From contig NZ_JBBOSU010000001.1 of NCBI RefSeq assembly GCF_038005225.1, forward strand, positions 980,001-1,044,000: a stretch of 64,000 nt of DNA. Reading direction: 5' to 3'. The translations under genes and the position numbers were made by a program. Within the stretch, counting starts at the first letter, position 1; every line of letters starts with the position of its first letter. Below are positions 8,380 to 18,252 of the stretch, piece by piece. Source of the DNA: Solibacillus sp. FSL K6-1523. GTDB lineage: Bacteria; Bacillota; Bacilli; Bacillales_A; Planococcaceae. The notes beneath the pieces were generated by a model that saw only the letters and a program-made list of their open reading frames with translations, had not been told where the DNA came from and did no database searches.

Positions 8380-8461
8380 GGCTGGCTTTGCACAAAGCAC
8401 AAAGATGAGTCGTACAAATTTGTGCTAACATTGTCTGTGCGCCTCATGTGCTTAGCCAGCC
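8380..8461 (+). ncRNA. Structured 82-nt element upstream of yicC, function unknown
   Basis: Three nested helices can form: GGCTGGCT (8380-8387) with AGCCAGCC (8454-8461), AGCAC (8396-8400) with GTGCT (8448-8452), and ATGAG (8405-8409) with CTCAT (8443-8447). A tandem GCACAAA-GCACAAA (8390-8403) can instead pair with TTTGTGC (8419-8425), giving a competing fold. No T-run follows, so it is not a simple terminator. It lies about 125 bp upstream of the yicC promoter, so if transcribed it has its own start. Confidence 0.4.
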
Positions 8462-8584
8462 TAAACTAGCACATACTTTATTAGCAACTATATTAGAAAA
8501 CTTACATCATAAGGATAGATTCTTTTGTTGTACTTATATAGTTCAATTTTCTATTAAAACGTTAACACGAATTGGTTTAACATA

Positions 8585-8593
8585 TGATATAAT
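8585..8593 (+). promoter_or_regulatory. Extended -10 promoter for the yicC-gmk-rpoZ operon
   Basis: TGATATAAT is a perfect extended -10 (TG-N-TATAAT), 33 bp before the yicC start. No good -35 is present at 17 bp, consistent with extended -10 dependence. Confidence 0.6.
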
Positions 8594-8626
8594 TATTGCA
8601 ATATGCAAAGAAGGATGTGACAAGCC

Positions 8627-9502
8627 TTGGTGCGTAGTATGACCGGATTCGGCAGGGGGGTCACAACGACGAATAGATTTCAACTCACGGTTGAAATTCG
8701 TGCTGTGAATCATCGTTTTTTAGAAATTAATACGAAGTTTCCAAAAGAATGGATGGAATCAGAAGTAATTGTGAAAAAAATGTTATCCGATGCTGTTTCG
8801 CGCGGGAAAATAGATGTTATTATTTTTCTAAAAGAGCTACATAATGCAGAACAAGCTGTCCGCATTAATTGGCCATTACTAGAAGCTTACTTGAAAGTAA
8901 AAAGCGAGCTTTCGCAATCCGTTATAATGGAAGAGAAATGGACAATGCAGGAAATTTCAAACTTGGATCAAGTGCTGCAAATCGAGAAAGAAGAGTTTTT
9001 GCAGGATGAAATTATTCAGGCAGTAAAGGATGCATTAGCACAAGCGATTAACAGTTTAATGATGATGCGTGAGCGTGAAGGGCATGAATTACGTAATATT
9101 ATGCTACAATATAAGGTTGAATTGCAGCAGCAAGTTGCTAAAATTAAACAAGCAGCCCCACAAGCGGTTGCCAAGTATCGTGAACGTTTAATTGCTCGCC
9201 TACAAGAAATAAATGATGGACAGTTGGTTGAGGAACGTTTATTAACTGAAGTTGCATTATTTGCGGAACGAATTGATATAACAGAGGAGTTAGATCGTTT
9301 AGAAAGCCATTTTGGTCAACTGACGGAAACGCTAAATGAGTCTGTTGCAATTGGTCGTAAATTAGATTTCATTATGCAAGAGATGCATCGTGAAATTAAT
9401 ACAATCGGTTCGAAAAATCAATCGGCAGACTGCTCCATTGCCGTTGTGCAAGCAAAAACGATTTTAGAAAAAATGCGAGAACAAGTTCAAAATATTGAAT
9501 AG
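8627..9502 (+). CDS. YicC/YloC family endoribonuclease
   Basis: YicC-family proteins are stress-linked endoribonucleases; the B. subtilis member is YloC. The 291-residue product starts VRSMTGFGRG and ends with the DUF1732 signature EINTIGSKNQSAD (about residues 255-267) and MREQVQNIE, both diagnostic. A TTG start at 8627 is preferred: AAGGATG (8611-8617) is 9 bp upstream and the resulting MVRSMTGFG fits the family. A GTG three bases later is possible. It is followed 17 bp downstream by gmk, as in Bacillus except that remA, which usually lies between them, is missing. Confidence 0.85.
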   Translation: MVRSMTGFGRGVTTTNRFQLTVEIRAVNHRFLEINTKFPKEWMESEVIVKKMLSDAVSRGKIDVIIFLKELHNAEQAVRINWPLLEAYLKVKSELSQSVIMEEKWTMQEISNLDQVLQIEKEEFLQDEIIQAVKDALAQAINSLMMMREREGHELRNIMLQYKVELQQQVAKIKQAAPQAVAKYRERLIARLQEINDGQLVEERLLTEVALFAERIDITEELDRLESHFGQLTETLNESVAIGRKLDFIMQEMHREINTIGSKNQSADCSIAVVQAKTILEKMREQVQNIE

Positions 9503-9507
9503 CTTAA

Positions 9508-10137
<630 letters not shown>

Positions 10138-10140
10138 ACT

Positions 10141-10365
10141 ATGTTATACCCATCAGTAGATAAGTTAAAAACGCAAATCGATTCAAAATATTCTTTGGTA
10201 AGCTTAGCTTCAAAGCGTGCTCGTCAAATGCAAGAAGAGGGCGGCGAGCAATTAAGCTCATACGTTTCTTATAAGCCAGTTGGTAGAGCTTTAGAAGAAG
10301 TAGCAGCAGGAAAGCTTAAAAAAGCGGAACAAGATGCATCAACGATTTATGAGGATGAAATCTAA
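10141..10365 (+). CDS. rpoZ: DNA-directed RNA polymerase omega subunit
   Basis: Small RNA polymerase subunit that helps fold and stabilise the beta-prime subunit. The 74-residue protein has the family core YSLVSLASKRARQMQ (residues 19-33) and YKPVGRALEEVAAGKL (residues 45-60), with an acidic C-terminus. The gene sits 3 bp after gmk, inside the AGAGGAGAATAAACT context that supplies its ribosome-binding site. A terminator follows, separating this operon from coaC. Confidence 0.95.
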   Translation: MLYPSVDKLKTQIDSKYSLVSLASKRARQMQEEGGEQLSSYVSYKPVGRALEEVAAGKLKKAEQDASTIYEDEI

Positions 10366-10384
10366 AAACTGTTTTCCAGTAAGT

Positions 10385-10428
10385 AAGGACATCATCTTCT
10401 GCTAGTTGGTAGAAGGTTGTCCTTTCTT
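10385..10428 (+). terminator. Terminator after rpoZ
   Basis: Stem AAGGACA/TGTCCTT (10385-10391 with 10118-equivalent arm at 10418-10424) encloses a second CTTCT/AGAAG stem, followed by TCTTT. A further AGCTCCC/GGGAGCT hairpin (10459-10465 with 10481-10487) lies just before the coaC ribosome-binding site and has no strong T-run, so it is more likely a leader structure. Confidence 0.7.
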
Positions 10429-10513
10429 TGTGATTTAATTCGATATTACTTGTAAAGTAGCTCCCTTAGAATCTTTCTTTGGGAGCTTGTCATTTGAAAG
10501 GAAGGTTTCGAAC

Positions 10514-11080
10514 ATGAAAAAGAGCAATGTGTTAGTGTGTGTTTCAGGGGGAATTGCCGTTTATAAAGCAGTCGCGCTCGTCAGCAAATTATCACAAGCA
10601 GGCATGAATGTGAAAGTGATCATGACCGCTTCGGCACAACAATTCGTCACACCTTTAAGCTTTCAAGTTATGTCAAAAAATGATGTGTTTTATGATACGT
10701 TTGACGAAAAAAACTCAGCAGTCATTGCCCATATTGATTTAGCGGATTGGGCGGACTTAATCATTGTGGCACCAGCAACAGCGAACATCATTGCGAAAAT
10801 GGCGCATGGCATGGCGGATGATATGGTGACGACAACATTACTTGCCACAACAGCACCAGTGTGGGTAGCTCCGGCAATGAATGTACATATGTATGAGCAT
10901 CCAGCAGTATTACGAAATATTGCCCAATTAGCAGAAGATGGGATCCGATTTATTGAGCCATCAGAAGGTTTTTTAGCATGTGGCTATGTTGGGAAAGGGC
11001 GTTTAGAAGAGCCTGAAAAAATTACGGCGCTGGTAGTAAAGCATTTTGTGCAAAGTGCTGAAAGTGATGCGAATGCGTAA
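10514..11080 (+). CDS. coaC: Stand-alone phosphopantothenoylcysteine decarboxylase (CoaC domain only)
   Basis: FMN-dependent decarboxylase that converts 4'-phosphopantothenoylcysteine to 4'-phosphopantetheine in coenzyme A synthesis. The HFCD fold is complete: SGGIAVYKA (about 9-17), APATANIIAKMAHGMADD (about 87-104), PAMNVHMYEHP (about 118-128, the PxMNxxM motif) and ACGYVGKGRLEEP (about 156-168, the substrate clamp). The protein stops at 188 residues, whereas CoaBC of Bacillus relatives has about 400; the ligase half CoaB is absent and priA begins in the stop codon. ATG 10514 is chosen because AAAGGAAGG (10497-10505) is 8 bp upstream. The clean TAATG junction argues against a recent frameshift. 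Confidence 0.85.
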   Translation: MKKSNVLVCVSGGIAVYKAVALVSKLSQAGMNVKVIMTASAQQFVTPLSFQVMSKNDVFYDTFDEKNSAVIAHIDLADWADLIIVAPATANIIAKMAHGMADDMVTTTLLATTAPVWVAPAMNVHMYEHPAVLRNIAQLAEDGIRFIEPSEGFLACGYVGKGRLEEPEKITALVVKHFVQSAESDANA

Positions 11081-13488
11081 TGGTTATTGCAGAAGTCATT
11101 GTGGATGTATCCGCTTATCCAGTCGATCGGCCGTTTGATTATGTCATTCCAGATGAGTGGTCAGAGTTAATTGAAAAAGGCTGTCGTGTGAAAGTGCCTT
11201 TTGGTCCGAGAAATGTTCTAGGATTTGTTGTCGGCATAAAAGATGAAACGGACATACCGCTAGATAAAATGAAGTCCATTGCAGAAATTTTAGATATCGA
11301 GTCTGTGTTAACAGATGAAATGTTGAAAATGGCAAAATGGTTAAAAAATCAAACGATCTGTTATGAAATTGATGCTCTACAAGTGATGCTTCCCGGTGCA
11401 TTACGAGCAAAGTATGAAAAATTTGCTGTATTAGTGACAGAAGTTGAACAGTTGCCGGAAGTCATTCAACCGTATTTTGTGAAAAATGCGAGAGTGAATC
11501 TTAAAGTAATTGAAAAGGATGCGTTACTAAAACCATTAAAACAGGCGGTCCGTAATGGGGATGTCCTAATCGACAATGTGGTGAAGCAACAGGGAAAAAT
11601 TAAGCAAGTGCGAAAAGTCCAAATTGCTCCGCTTGCGCAACTGGAAGCTATAGAAGCACAGATAACGGCGAGAGCCCCAAAGCAAAAGCAGCTTGTGCAA
11701 TGGATGAAGTTAAATGAAGGCCAACTTTTTACCGCCGATGAAATTTGTAAAGCAGTTGATATAACGAATGCCGTTTTAACGAGTGTGATTGACAAAGGGG
11801 CGGCCGTCTATATTCATCAAGAAGTGTACCGTGACCCGTTTACAAAAGAAGTTGCCCGAACGGATTTTTTACATTTAACAAATGAACAAGATACTGCTTT
11901 AGCACAAATAAAAAAAGCATTAGAAGAAAAGCGGCAAGAAACGTTTTTACTACACGGTATTACAGGTAGTGGAAAAACGGAAGTATATCTTCAAGCGATT
12001 CAACAGGCGATTGCCGAGGAAAAAGAGGCGATTGTGCTCGTCCCGGAAATTTCTTTAACACCGCAAATGACTGAACGTTTTAGATCGCGTTTCGGTGAAC
12101 AAGTTGCGGTCATGCATAGTGGTCTTTCGGTCGGTGAAAAATATGATGAGTGGCGAAAAATCCAGCAAGGGAAAGTAAAAGTCGTTGTCGGAGCGCGCTC
12201 GGCTATTTTTGCACCGTTTACGAACTTAGGCTTAATTATATTAGATGAAGAGCATGAATCTACGTATAAACAAGAGGATTCACCCCGTTATCATGCACGC
12301 GATGTGGCTATTTGGCGTAGTCAATATTACGATTGTCCCGTCATTTTAGGTAGTGCAACACCCGCATTAGAATCCTTTGCACGAGCGAAAAAAGGGGTTT
12401 ATACGTTATTAACGTTAGAAAACCGTGCGAAAAACCAAGCGTTGCCGACTGTCCATATTGTGGATATGCGTGAGCAATTGAAAGGAGGGAATCGTTCGAT
12501 GTTCTCGGAGCCATTAGCTGAGGCAATCCGAACGCGATTAGAAAAGAAGGAACAATCGGTTCTATTTTTAAATCGCCGTGGTTATTCTTCGTTTGTTTTA
12601 TGTCGTGATTGTGGGACGACGGTACAATGCCCAAACTGTGATATTTCGCTTACATACCATCGTTCGAATGAAAAGCTAAAATGCCATTATTGTGGACATG
12701 ATGAGTATGTACCGAGCGAATGTCCGCAATGTCAAAGTGAGCATATTCGTTATTTTGGAACAGGTACACAAAAAGTGGAAGAAGAAATTTATAAGCTCTT
12801 TCCAGGTGCTCGCGTATTACGAATGGATGTCGATACGACAAAGCAAAAGGGCGCACATGAAAAAATACTCGATGCTTTTGGTGCGGGTGAAGCGGATATT
12901 TTATTAGGCACGCAAATGATTGCCAAAGGGCTGGATTTCCCGAATATTACGCTCGTTGGTGTACTAAGTGCAGATACGTCCTTGCATTTACCGGATTATC
13001 GTGCGGCTGAAAAAACCTTTCAACTAATGACGCAAGTAAGTGGACGAGCTGGTCGTCATGACAAACCAGGTGAAGTATTCGTTCAAACGTATACACCGGA
13101 GCATTATGCAATTGAATTATCGAAAGAACAACTGTATACACCGTTTTATGAACGCGAAATGTATAGTCGACATACAGCAGGTTATCCACCGTATTATTAT
13201 ATTGCGCTCATTCAAGTTTCACATGAGGATGTGTTGTTGGCAGCGGAATATGCAGGACGTGCTGCTGAATATTTACGTTCTAGCTTATCTTTTGAAGTGT
13301 CTGTCATTGGTCCAACAACGGCGAGTATTAGTCGACTCCAAAATAGATATCGTTACCAATGTTTGATAAAATATAAAAGAGAACCAAATTTAATTCCCGT
13401 GCTTTTACAATTAATTAAAATGTATCGCTCTGACTGGATTAAAAAAGGGATTGTGTTGACGGTTGACTTAGACCCGACAATGATTTAA
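11080..13488 (+). CDS. priA: Primosomal replication restart helicase PriA
   Basis: 3'-5' helicase that recognises stalled forks and loads the replicative helicase. The 802-residue product has the N-terminal DNA-binding region, Walker A GITGSGKTE (residues 293-301), DEEH box (ILDEEHES, about 387-394), and a zinc-binding insertion with Cys pairs CRDC, CPNC, CHYC and CPQC between about residues 507 and 550. GTGTQKVEE and SGRAGR helicase motifs follow. Its ATG overlaps the coaC stop by one base, so translation is coupled. Neighbours def and fmt follow the standard Firmicute order. Confidence 0.96.
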   Translation: MVIAEVIVDVSAYPVDRPFDYVIPDEWSELIEKGCRVKVPFGPRNVLGFVVGIKDETDIPLDKMKSIAEILDIESVLTDEMLKMAKWLKNQTICYEIDALQVMLPGALRAKYEKFAVLVTEVEQLPEVIQPYFVKNARVNLKVIEKDALLKPLKQAVRNGDVLIDNVVKQQGKIKQVRKVQIAPLAQLEAIEAQITARAPKQKQLVQWMKLNEGQLFTADEICKAVDITNAVLTSVIDKGAAVYIHQEVYRDPFTKEVARTDFLHLTNEQDTALAQIKKALEEKRQETFLLHGITGSGKTEVYLQAIQQAIAEEKEAIVLVPEISLTPQMTERFRSRFGEQVAVMHSGLSVGEKYDEWRKIQQGKVKVVVGARSAIFAPFTNLGLIILDEEHESTYKQEDSPRYHARDVAIWRSQYYDCPVILGSATPALESFARAKKGVYTLLTLENRAKNQALPTVHIVDMREQLKGGNRSMFSEPLAEAIRTRLEKKEQSVLFLNRRGYSSFVLCRDCGTTVQCPNCDISLTYHRSNEKLKCHYCGHDEYVPSECPQCQSEHIRYFGTGTQKVEEEIYKLFPGARVLRMDVDTTKQKGAHEKILDAFGAGEADILLGTQMIAKGLDFPNITLVGVLSADTSLHLPDYRAAEKTFQLMTQVSGRAGRHDKPGEVFVQTYTPEHYAIELSKEQLYTPFYEREMYSRHTAGYPPYYYIALIQVSHEDVLLAAEYAGRAAEYLRSSLSFEVSVIGPTTASISRLQNRYRYQCLIKYKREPNLIPVLLQLIKMYRSDWIKKGIVLTVDLDPTMI

Positions 13489-13547
13489 GTGGATTTCAAG
13501 CAATGCCTGCATCCAGATGGGATTCAAATAGAAAGAGGTATACAAAT

Positions 13548-14039
13548 ATGGCTATTCAAGAAGTAATGGAAAATCCGGCGAAAATTTTATCGCAAAAAAC
13601 AAAAGAAGTTGAAGTCATTAATGAAGACTTAATCCAACTTTTAGATGATTTATATGACACGATGGTTGAACATGATGGAGTAGGAATTGCTGCGCCACAA
13701 ATTAATGTTGGTTTACGTGTTGCGATTGTTGAACTTGGGGAAGATATTTTAGAAATGATCAACCCAATCGTCATTGAAACGCGCGGTGAAGAGGAAGATG
13801 TAGAAGGCTGCTTAAGCTTCCCGGATTTATTTGGTATGGTAAAGCGCCCTACGTATGTGAAAATCGAAGCATCTGACCGTGAAGGCCGAGTTTATGAGCT
13901 CGAAGCGGAAGATTTTGAGGCACGTTGTATATTGCATGAAATTGACCATTTAGATGGTGTGTTATTTGATTCGAAAATGACGCGTGTATTAACAGCTGAG
14001 GAGCTAGAGGAATTATACGCGGACGCAGAGGAGGAATAA
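13548..14039 (+). CDS. def: Peptide deformylase
   Basis: Removes the N-formyl group from nascent proteins using a metal ion. All three family motifs are present: GVGIAAPQI (about 44-52), EGCLSFPD (about 87-94) and HEIDHLDG (about 132-139, the HExxH metal site). At 163 residues it is a type 1 enzyme of usual length. ATG 13548 is selected because an AGAAAGAGG ribosome-binding site lies just upstream and MAIQEV fits the family; the frame is open back to 13503, but those 15 residues are unlike any deformylase. It is followed 3 bp later by fmt, pairing formylation with deformylation. Confidence 0.95.
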   Translation: MAIQEVMENPAKILSQKTKEVEVINEDLIQLLDDLYDTMVEHDGVGIAAPQINVGLRVAIVELGEDILEMINPIVIETRGEEEDVEGCLSFPDLFGMVKRPTYVKIEASDREGRVYELEAEDFEARCILHEIDHLDGVLFDSKMTRVLTAEELEELYADAEEE

Positions 14040-14042
14040 GCG

Positions 14043-14984
14043 ATGACAAAAATCATCTTTATGGGAACTCCAACTTTTTCTGCGCCAATTTTGCGCATGC
14101 TACATGAAGAAGGTTATGACGTGGCTGCCGTTGTAACACAGCCAGACCGTCCAGTTGGGCGTAAAAAAGTATTAACACCTCCTCCAGTCAAGGAAGAAGC
14201 ATTGGCACTTGGGATTCCTGTTATTCAGCCGGAAAAATTGCGCGGTTCACAAGAGTTACAAGATATTTTAGCACTAAAGCCTGATTTAATTGTCACGGCG
14301 GCATTCGGTCAAATATTACCGAAAGAATTACTCGATGCACCGGAGCTAGGTTGCATTAATGTACATGCTTCGTTATTGCCGCAATATCGTGGTGGTGCGC
14401 CAATCCACCAAGCGATTATGGACGGTCAAGAAAAAACAGGTATTACGATTATGTATATGGCTGAAAAATTAGATGCTGGCGATATTATTTCTCAACGTGA
14501 AATTACGATTGAAGAGACAGATCATACAGGTGGCATGTTCGAAAAATTAAGTGTTGTCGGTCGTGAACTATTAAAAGAAACATTGCCTGCTATTATCGCA
14601 CGTACAAATGAGCGCATCGTGCAAAATGAAGACGATGTAACTTATGCACGAAATATTAGCCGTGAGCAAGAGTTGTTAGATTGGAATAAAGAAGCTCGCA
14701 CATTATATAATCAAGTGCGGGGTTTACATCCGTGGCCTGTTGCCTATACAACTTTCGAAGGTGCGAACTTTAAAGTATGGTGGGCAAAGCTAGGAGAAAC
14801 GAAGACAACTGCTACACCGGGTGAAGTAGTCAACATTGCCAAGGATCATTTCGAAGTGGCAACAGGTGATGGTAAAACATTAGCACTTTATGACGTGCAG
14901 CCAGCTGGGAAAAAACGTATGACAGCAGAAGAGTTTTTACGTGGTACGGGCTCGAAATTACAGATTGGGGACCGTTTTGAATGA
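14043..14984 (+). CDS. fmt: Methionyl-tRNA formyltransferase
   Basis: Formylates initiator Met-tRNA using 10-formyltetrahydrofolate. The 313-residue protein has the N-terminal Rossmann domain starting [15 protein letters not shown], the catalytic region [15 protein letters not shown] (about 109-123, SLLPxxRGxxP) with AEKLDAGDI downstream, and the C-terminal OB-fold domain. GGAGGAATAAGCG upstream supplies a strong ribosome-binding site. Its stop overlaps the rsmB start (ATGA). Confidence 0.96.
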   Translation: MTKIIFMGTPTFSAPILRMLHEEGYDVAAVVTQPDRPVGRKKVLTPPPVKEEALALGIPVIQPEKLRGSQELQDILALKPDLIVTAAFGQILPKELLDAPELGCINVHASLLPQYRGGAPIHQAIMDGQEKTGITIMYMAEKLDAGDIISQREITIEETDHTGGMFEKLSVVGRELLKETLPAIIARTNERIVQNEDDVTYARNISREQELLDWNKEARTLYNQVRGLHPWPVAYTTFEGANFKVWWAKLGETKTTATPGEVVNIAKDHFEVATGDGKTLALYDVQPAGKKRMTAEEFLRGTGSKLQIGDRFE

Positions 14985-16342
14985 GTAAAAAAAAGCCAGT
15001 AATTTGGGATGGTAATGTGCGTGACGCGGCACTAACGATTTTATTAACAGTCGATAAAAGCCAAGCGTATAGTAACTTATTATTACACCAAACAATTGAA
15101 AAATATAAAATTGATGCAAAGGACCGTGGGCTGTTAACAGAGCTAACTTATGGAACTTTGCAGCATAAGCTAACGTTAGATTATTACTTAGAGCCATTTA
15201 TTCGTGGAAAAGTAGATATATGGGTGCGTTGGTTGCTGCGTATGTCGCTGTATCAAATGCATTACTTAACACGTATCCCTGCACATGCAGCAGTAAATGA
15301 AGCGGTTGAAATTGCAAAACGTCGCGGGCATCAAGGAATTGCCTCAATGGTCAATGGTATTTTACGTTCGATTTTACGTGAAGGTGTTCGTTCAACAGAT
15401 TTAATTGCAAATGACAATGAGCGTCTTGCCATTGAAACGAGTCATCCGCAGTGGCTTGTCGATCGTTGGGTAGAGAGCTACGGCTTTGATGTAACACGTG
15501 ATATGTTACAGGAAAACAATATTGCACCGCTCCAAACCGTTCGTGTCAATACGACAAAGGCAACAGTAGAACAAGTGCTGACAACGTTAGAACGTGAGGG
15601 TGTGAAAGCGCGTCGTAGTGAATATATGCCAGAATGTATCCATCTTGAAAGTGGTCAAGCAGCACGCACAGGTGCTTTCCGTAATGGATTAATTACGATT
15701 CAAGATGAAAGCTCGATGATTCCTGCAACGGTATTAAATCCACAGCCTGGTATGAAAGTGCTGGATATGTGTGCCGCACCAGGTGGGAAAACGACTCATT
15801 TAGCAGAAAAAATGCAAAATGAAGGACTTATTTTAGCAACGGACTTACATCCGAAAAAGTTAGATTTAATCGATGAAAATACAACGCGCTTAGGGCTTGA
15901 TATCGTTCAAACAGCACCACTCGATGGGCGTAAAGCAGCGGGCATCCTTCCAGCGGAAAGCTATGATGCGATTCTTGTAGACGCACCGTGCTCAGGGCTG
16001 GGTGTAATGCGTCGTAAGCCGGATATTAAATATACAAAGCGTGAGGAAGATTTAGAAAGTCTACAATCAATTCAACTTGCGATATTAGAAAATGCAGTAC
16101 AATTATTAAAAACGGATGGTCGATTAGTGTATTCTACTTGTACAGTGGACCGTCGCGAAAATGAAGGTACGGTAAATGCCTTTTTAGCTGCACACCCAGA
16201 AATGGAAGCGGTACGTTTAGAAAATTTACCAGCACAATTAGAAGCGAAACAACAAGACGGGATGTTACAAGTATTCCCGCAAGATATTGGTAGTGATGGA
16301 TTTTTCGTCGCTGCATTCGTAAAAAAAGGAGCGTCCAATTAA
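14981..16342 (+). CDS. rsmB: 16S rRNA (cytosine-967-C5)-methyltransferase RsmB
   Basis: SAM-dependent methyltransferase of the NOL1/NOP2/Sun family acting on 16S rRNA C967. The first 140 residues form a NusB-like RNA-binding domain ([11 protein letters not shown]). The catalytic domain has the SAM motif [15 protein letters not shown] (about 259-273), the [16 protein letters not shown] loop with one catalytic Cys (about 329-344) and YSTCTV with the second (about 383-388). At 453 residues it has normal length. It overlaps fmt by 4 bp and precedes rlmN by 3 bp. Confidence 0.94.
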   Translation: MSKKKPVIWDGNVRDAALTILLTVDKSQAYSNLLLHQTIEKYKIDAKDRGLLTELTYGTLQHKLTLDYYLEPFIRGKVDIWVRWLLRMSLYQMHYLTRIPAHAAVNEAVEIAKRRGHQGIASMVNGILRSILREGVRSTDLIANDNERLAIETSHPQWLVDRWVESYGFDVTRDMLQENNIAPLQTVRVNTTKATVEQVLTTLEREGVKARRSEYMPECIHLESGQAARTGAFRNGLITIQDESSMIPATVLNPQPGMKVLDMCAAPGGKTTHLAEKMQNEGLILATDLHPKKLDLIDENTTRLGLDIVQTAPLDGRKAAGILPAESYDAILVDAPCSGLGVMRRKPDIKYTKREEDLESLQSIQLAILENAVQLLKTDGRLVYSTCTVDRRENEGTVNAFLAAHPEMEAVRLENLPAQLEAKQQDGMLQVFPQDIGSDGFFVAAFVKKGASN

Positions 16343-16345
16343 ATA

Positions 16346-17494
16346 ATGGAGCAAGAACAATTAAAACAATTTGAAGAACGTATTCAGGATTTGGTAGAAG
16401 AAACAGCAGAAACACCAGCACGTCGTGAGAAAAAAGAAAAGCCACAATTAAAGCCTTCGATTTACTCATTACGACTAGATGAATTAAAAGATTGGTTAGT
16501 AGAAAATGGTGAAAAGGCATTCAGAGCGGGTCAAATTTTTGAATGGCTTTATGAAAAACGTGTAAAAACATATGAAGAAATGTCTAATTTATCAAAAGGT
16601 TTACGTGAAAAATTAGAACAACAATTTGGTTTAACGACATTATCAACAATTATTAAACAAGAATCAAAAGACGGTACAATCAAGTTTTTATTCCAATTAC
16701 AAGACGGTTACTCAATTGAAACGGTATTAATGCGCCATGAGTACGGAAATTCCATTTGTGTGACAACACAAGTAGGTTGCCGCATTGGCTGTACATTCTG
16801 TGCCTCAACATTAGGTGGTCTAAAACGTCACTTAATGGCAGGTGAAATCGTGGAGCAAGTTGTAAAAGTACAACAAAAACTGGACGAAACAAATGAGCGC
16901 GTTTCAAGCATCGTTATTATGGGAATTGGTGAACCATTTGACAACTATGATGCGATGATGAGTTTCCTAAAAATCATGAATGATGACAAAGGATTAAACA
17001 TCGGAGCGCGTCATATTACGGTTTCGACTTCTGGTATTGTGCCGAAAATTTATCAATTTGCGGATGAAGGTATGCAAATTAACTTTGCTGTTTCATTGCA
17101 TGCACCAAACCAAGAAGCGCGTCAAAAATTAATGCCGATTGCACGTGCATACAAGCTAGAAGCATTAATGGAAGCTGTTCAATATTACATCGAGAAAACG
17201 GGACGTCGTGTAACGTTTGAATATGGTTTAATGTCAGGGCAAAATGATACAGAAGAAGTAGCATTAGAGCTTGCCGCATTAATTAAAAATATAAAATGTC
17301 ATGTGAACTTAATTCCAATTAACTACGTGCCTGAACGCGATTATATTCGTACATCACGTAGTAAAATCTTTGCATTTGAAAAAACATTAAAAGAAAAAGG
17401 CATTAACGTAACGATTCGTCGTGAGCAAGGCTCAGATATTGCAGCGGCTTGTGGCCAATTACGTGCGCAGGAACGATCAGAAGAAACAAAGTAG
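16346..17494 (+). CDS. rlmN: Dual-specificity 23S rRNA/tRNA adenine-C2 methyltransferase RlmN
   Basis: Radical SAM enzyme that methylates A2503 of 23S rRNA and A37 of some tRNAs. The iron-sulphur motif CRIGCTFC (about residues 148-155) and the [16 protein letters not shown] context are intact, and [15 protein letters not shown] near the C-terminus carries the methylated-Cys region. The protein has 382 residues; the family core begins at PSIYSL, so about 35 charged residues (Glu/Lys/Arg-rich) form an N-terminal extension compared with Bacillus homologues. No in-frame ATG offers a shorter start, so the extension may be real. It is followed immediately by prpC. Confidence 0.95.
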   Translation: MEQEQLKQFEERIQDLVEETAETPARREKKEKPQLKPSIYSLRLDELKDWLVENGEKAFRAGQIFEWLYEKRVKTYEEMSNLSKGLREKLEQQFGLTTLSTIIKQESKDGTIKFLFQLQDGYSIETVLMRHEYGNSICVTTQVGCRIGCTFCASTLGGLKRHLMAGEIVEQVVKVQQKLDETNERVSSIVIMGIGEPFDNYDAMMSFLKIMNDDKGLNIGARHITVSTSGIVPKIYQFADEGMQINFAVSLHAPNQEARQKLMPIARAYKLEALMEAVQYYIEKTGRRVTFEYGLMSGQNDTEEVALELAALIKNIKCHVNLIPINYVPERDYIRTSRSKIFAFEKTLKEKGINVTIRREQGSDIAAACGQLRAQERSEETK

Positions 17495-17503
17495 GTGGAC
17501 TTT

Positions 17504-18250
17504 ATGAACTTTACAGTGAAAAGTGATATTGGATTAAAGCGAACGATAAATGAAGATCGGGCGGCGTTTTTTGAACGCCCCGATCATTATAAGCTTGCGA
17601 TTTTAGCAGATGGCATGGGTGGACATAACGCAGGTGATGTAGCGAGTGAAATGGCTATAAATGAAATGCAACATTTATTTTTGAATATTGATGCACAACA
17701 ATTTGCAACGTTCGAATCTCAACAGGAATGGCTTCGAGATGCCGTTTCCCATATTAATTATAAAATTTATCAATATTCTTTATCAAATGAAGGCTGTAAA
17801 GGGATGGGGACGACGCTCATTGCTGTACTGATTGATCAAAGTCATTGCATCATTAGCCATGTTGGAGATAGTCGTACGTACTTATTTACAAATGACGAAG
17901 TGAAATTAATTACACGAGATCATTCTTACGTAAATATTTTAGTGGAAAATGGGGAAATTAGTGAGGAAGAAGCACAACATCATCCACAGCGTAATTTTAT
18001 TTTGAAAGCGCTTGGCACAGAATCGCATATTGAACCCGATTTTTACGAACTTGACTTACAGGATGAAGGGTATTTACTCATTTGTTCAGATGGCTTAAGC
18101 AATAAATTATCTACATTTGAAATGGCTGCCATCATTACGCTACCTGTTAAGCTTCCTGAAAAAGGGCGAAAACTTATACAGTTAGCGAATGATAGTGGTG
18201 GAGAAGATAATATTTCCCTCGTATTAATTACAACACAGGAGGAGGTGTAG
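17504..18250 (+). CDS. prpC: PP2C-family Ser/Thr protein phosphatase PrpC/Stp
   Basis: Manganese/magnesium-dependent phosphatase that reverses PrkC phosphorylation. PP2C motifs are all present: SDIGLKRTINED at the N-terminus (metal-binding Asp), LADGMGGHNAGD (about 33-44), GMGTTL (about 100-105), HVGDSRTYL (about 119-127) and GGEDNISLVL near the C-terminus. ATG 17504 is chosen because AGGTGG (17493-17498) is 5 bp upstream; the GTG at 17495 would lie inside it. The gene ends 2 bp before prkC, the usual phosphatase-kinase pair. Confidence 0.93.
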   Translation: MNFTVKSDIGLKRTINEDRAAFFERPDHYKLAILADGMGGHNAGDVASEMAINEMQHLFLNIDAQQFATFESQQEWLRDAVSHINYKIYQYSLSNEGCKGMGTTLIAVLIDQSHCIISHVGDSRTYLFTNDEVKLITRDHSYVNILVENGEISEEEAQHHPQRNFILKALGTESHIEPDFYELDLQDEGYLLICSDGLSNKLSTFEMAAIITLPVKLPEKGRKLIQLANDSGGEDNISLVLITTQEEV

Positions 18251-18252
18251 GA

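Larger units (their letters stand above)
7453..8584. other. Gene-free repeat island between rqcH and yicC
   Basis: About 1.1 kb without a credible gene. In B. subtilis a cation ATPase gene (yloB) sits between the homologues of the two flanking genes; it is absent here. The stretch holds the rqcH promoter, a modular hairpin repeat bounded by direct repeats, a long palindromic repeat, about 330 bp of plain AT-rich sequence (8040-8370) in which I see nothing, and an 82-nt structured element. Confidence 0.7.

Noticed and set aside
8194-8400. Minus-strand 68-codon frame in the island
   Set aside because: AT-rich, no start signal, residue pattern unlike a protein domain.
8448-8642. Plus-strand 64-codon frame just before yicC
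   Set aside because: It overlaps the yicC promoter and start, and ends inside the yicC coding region.
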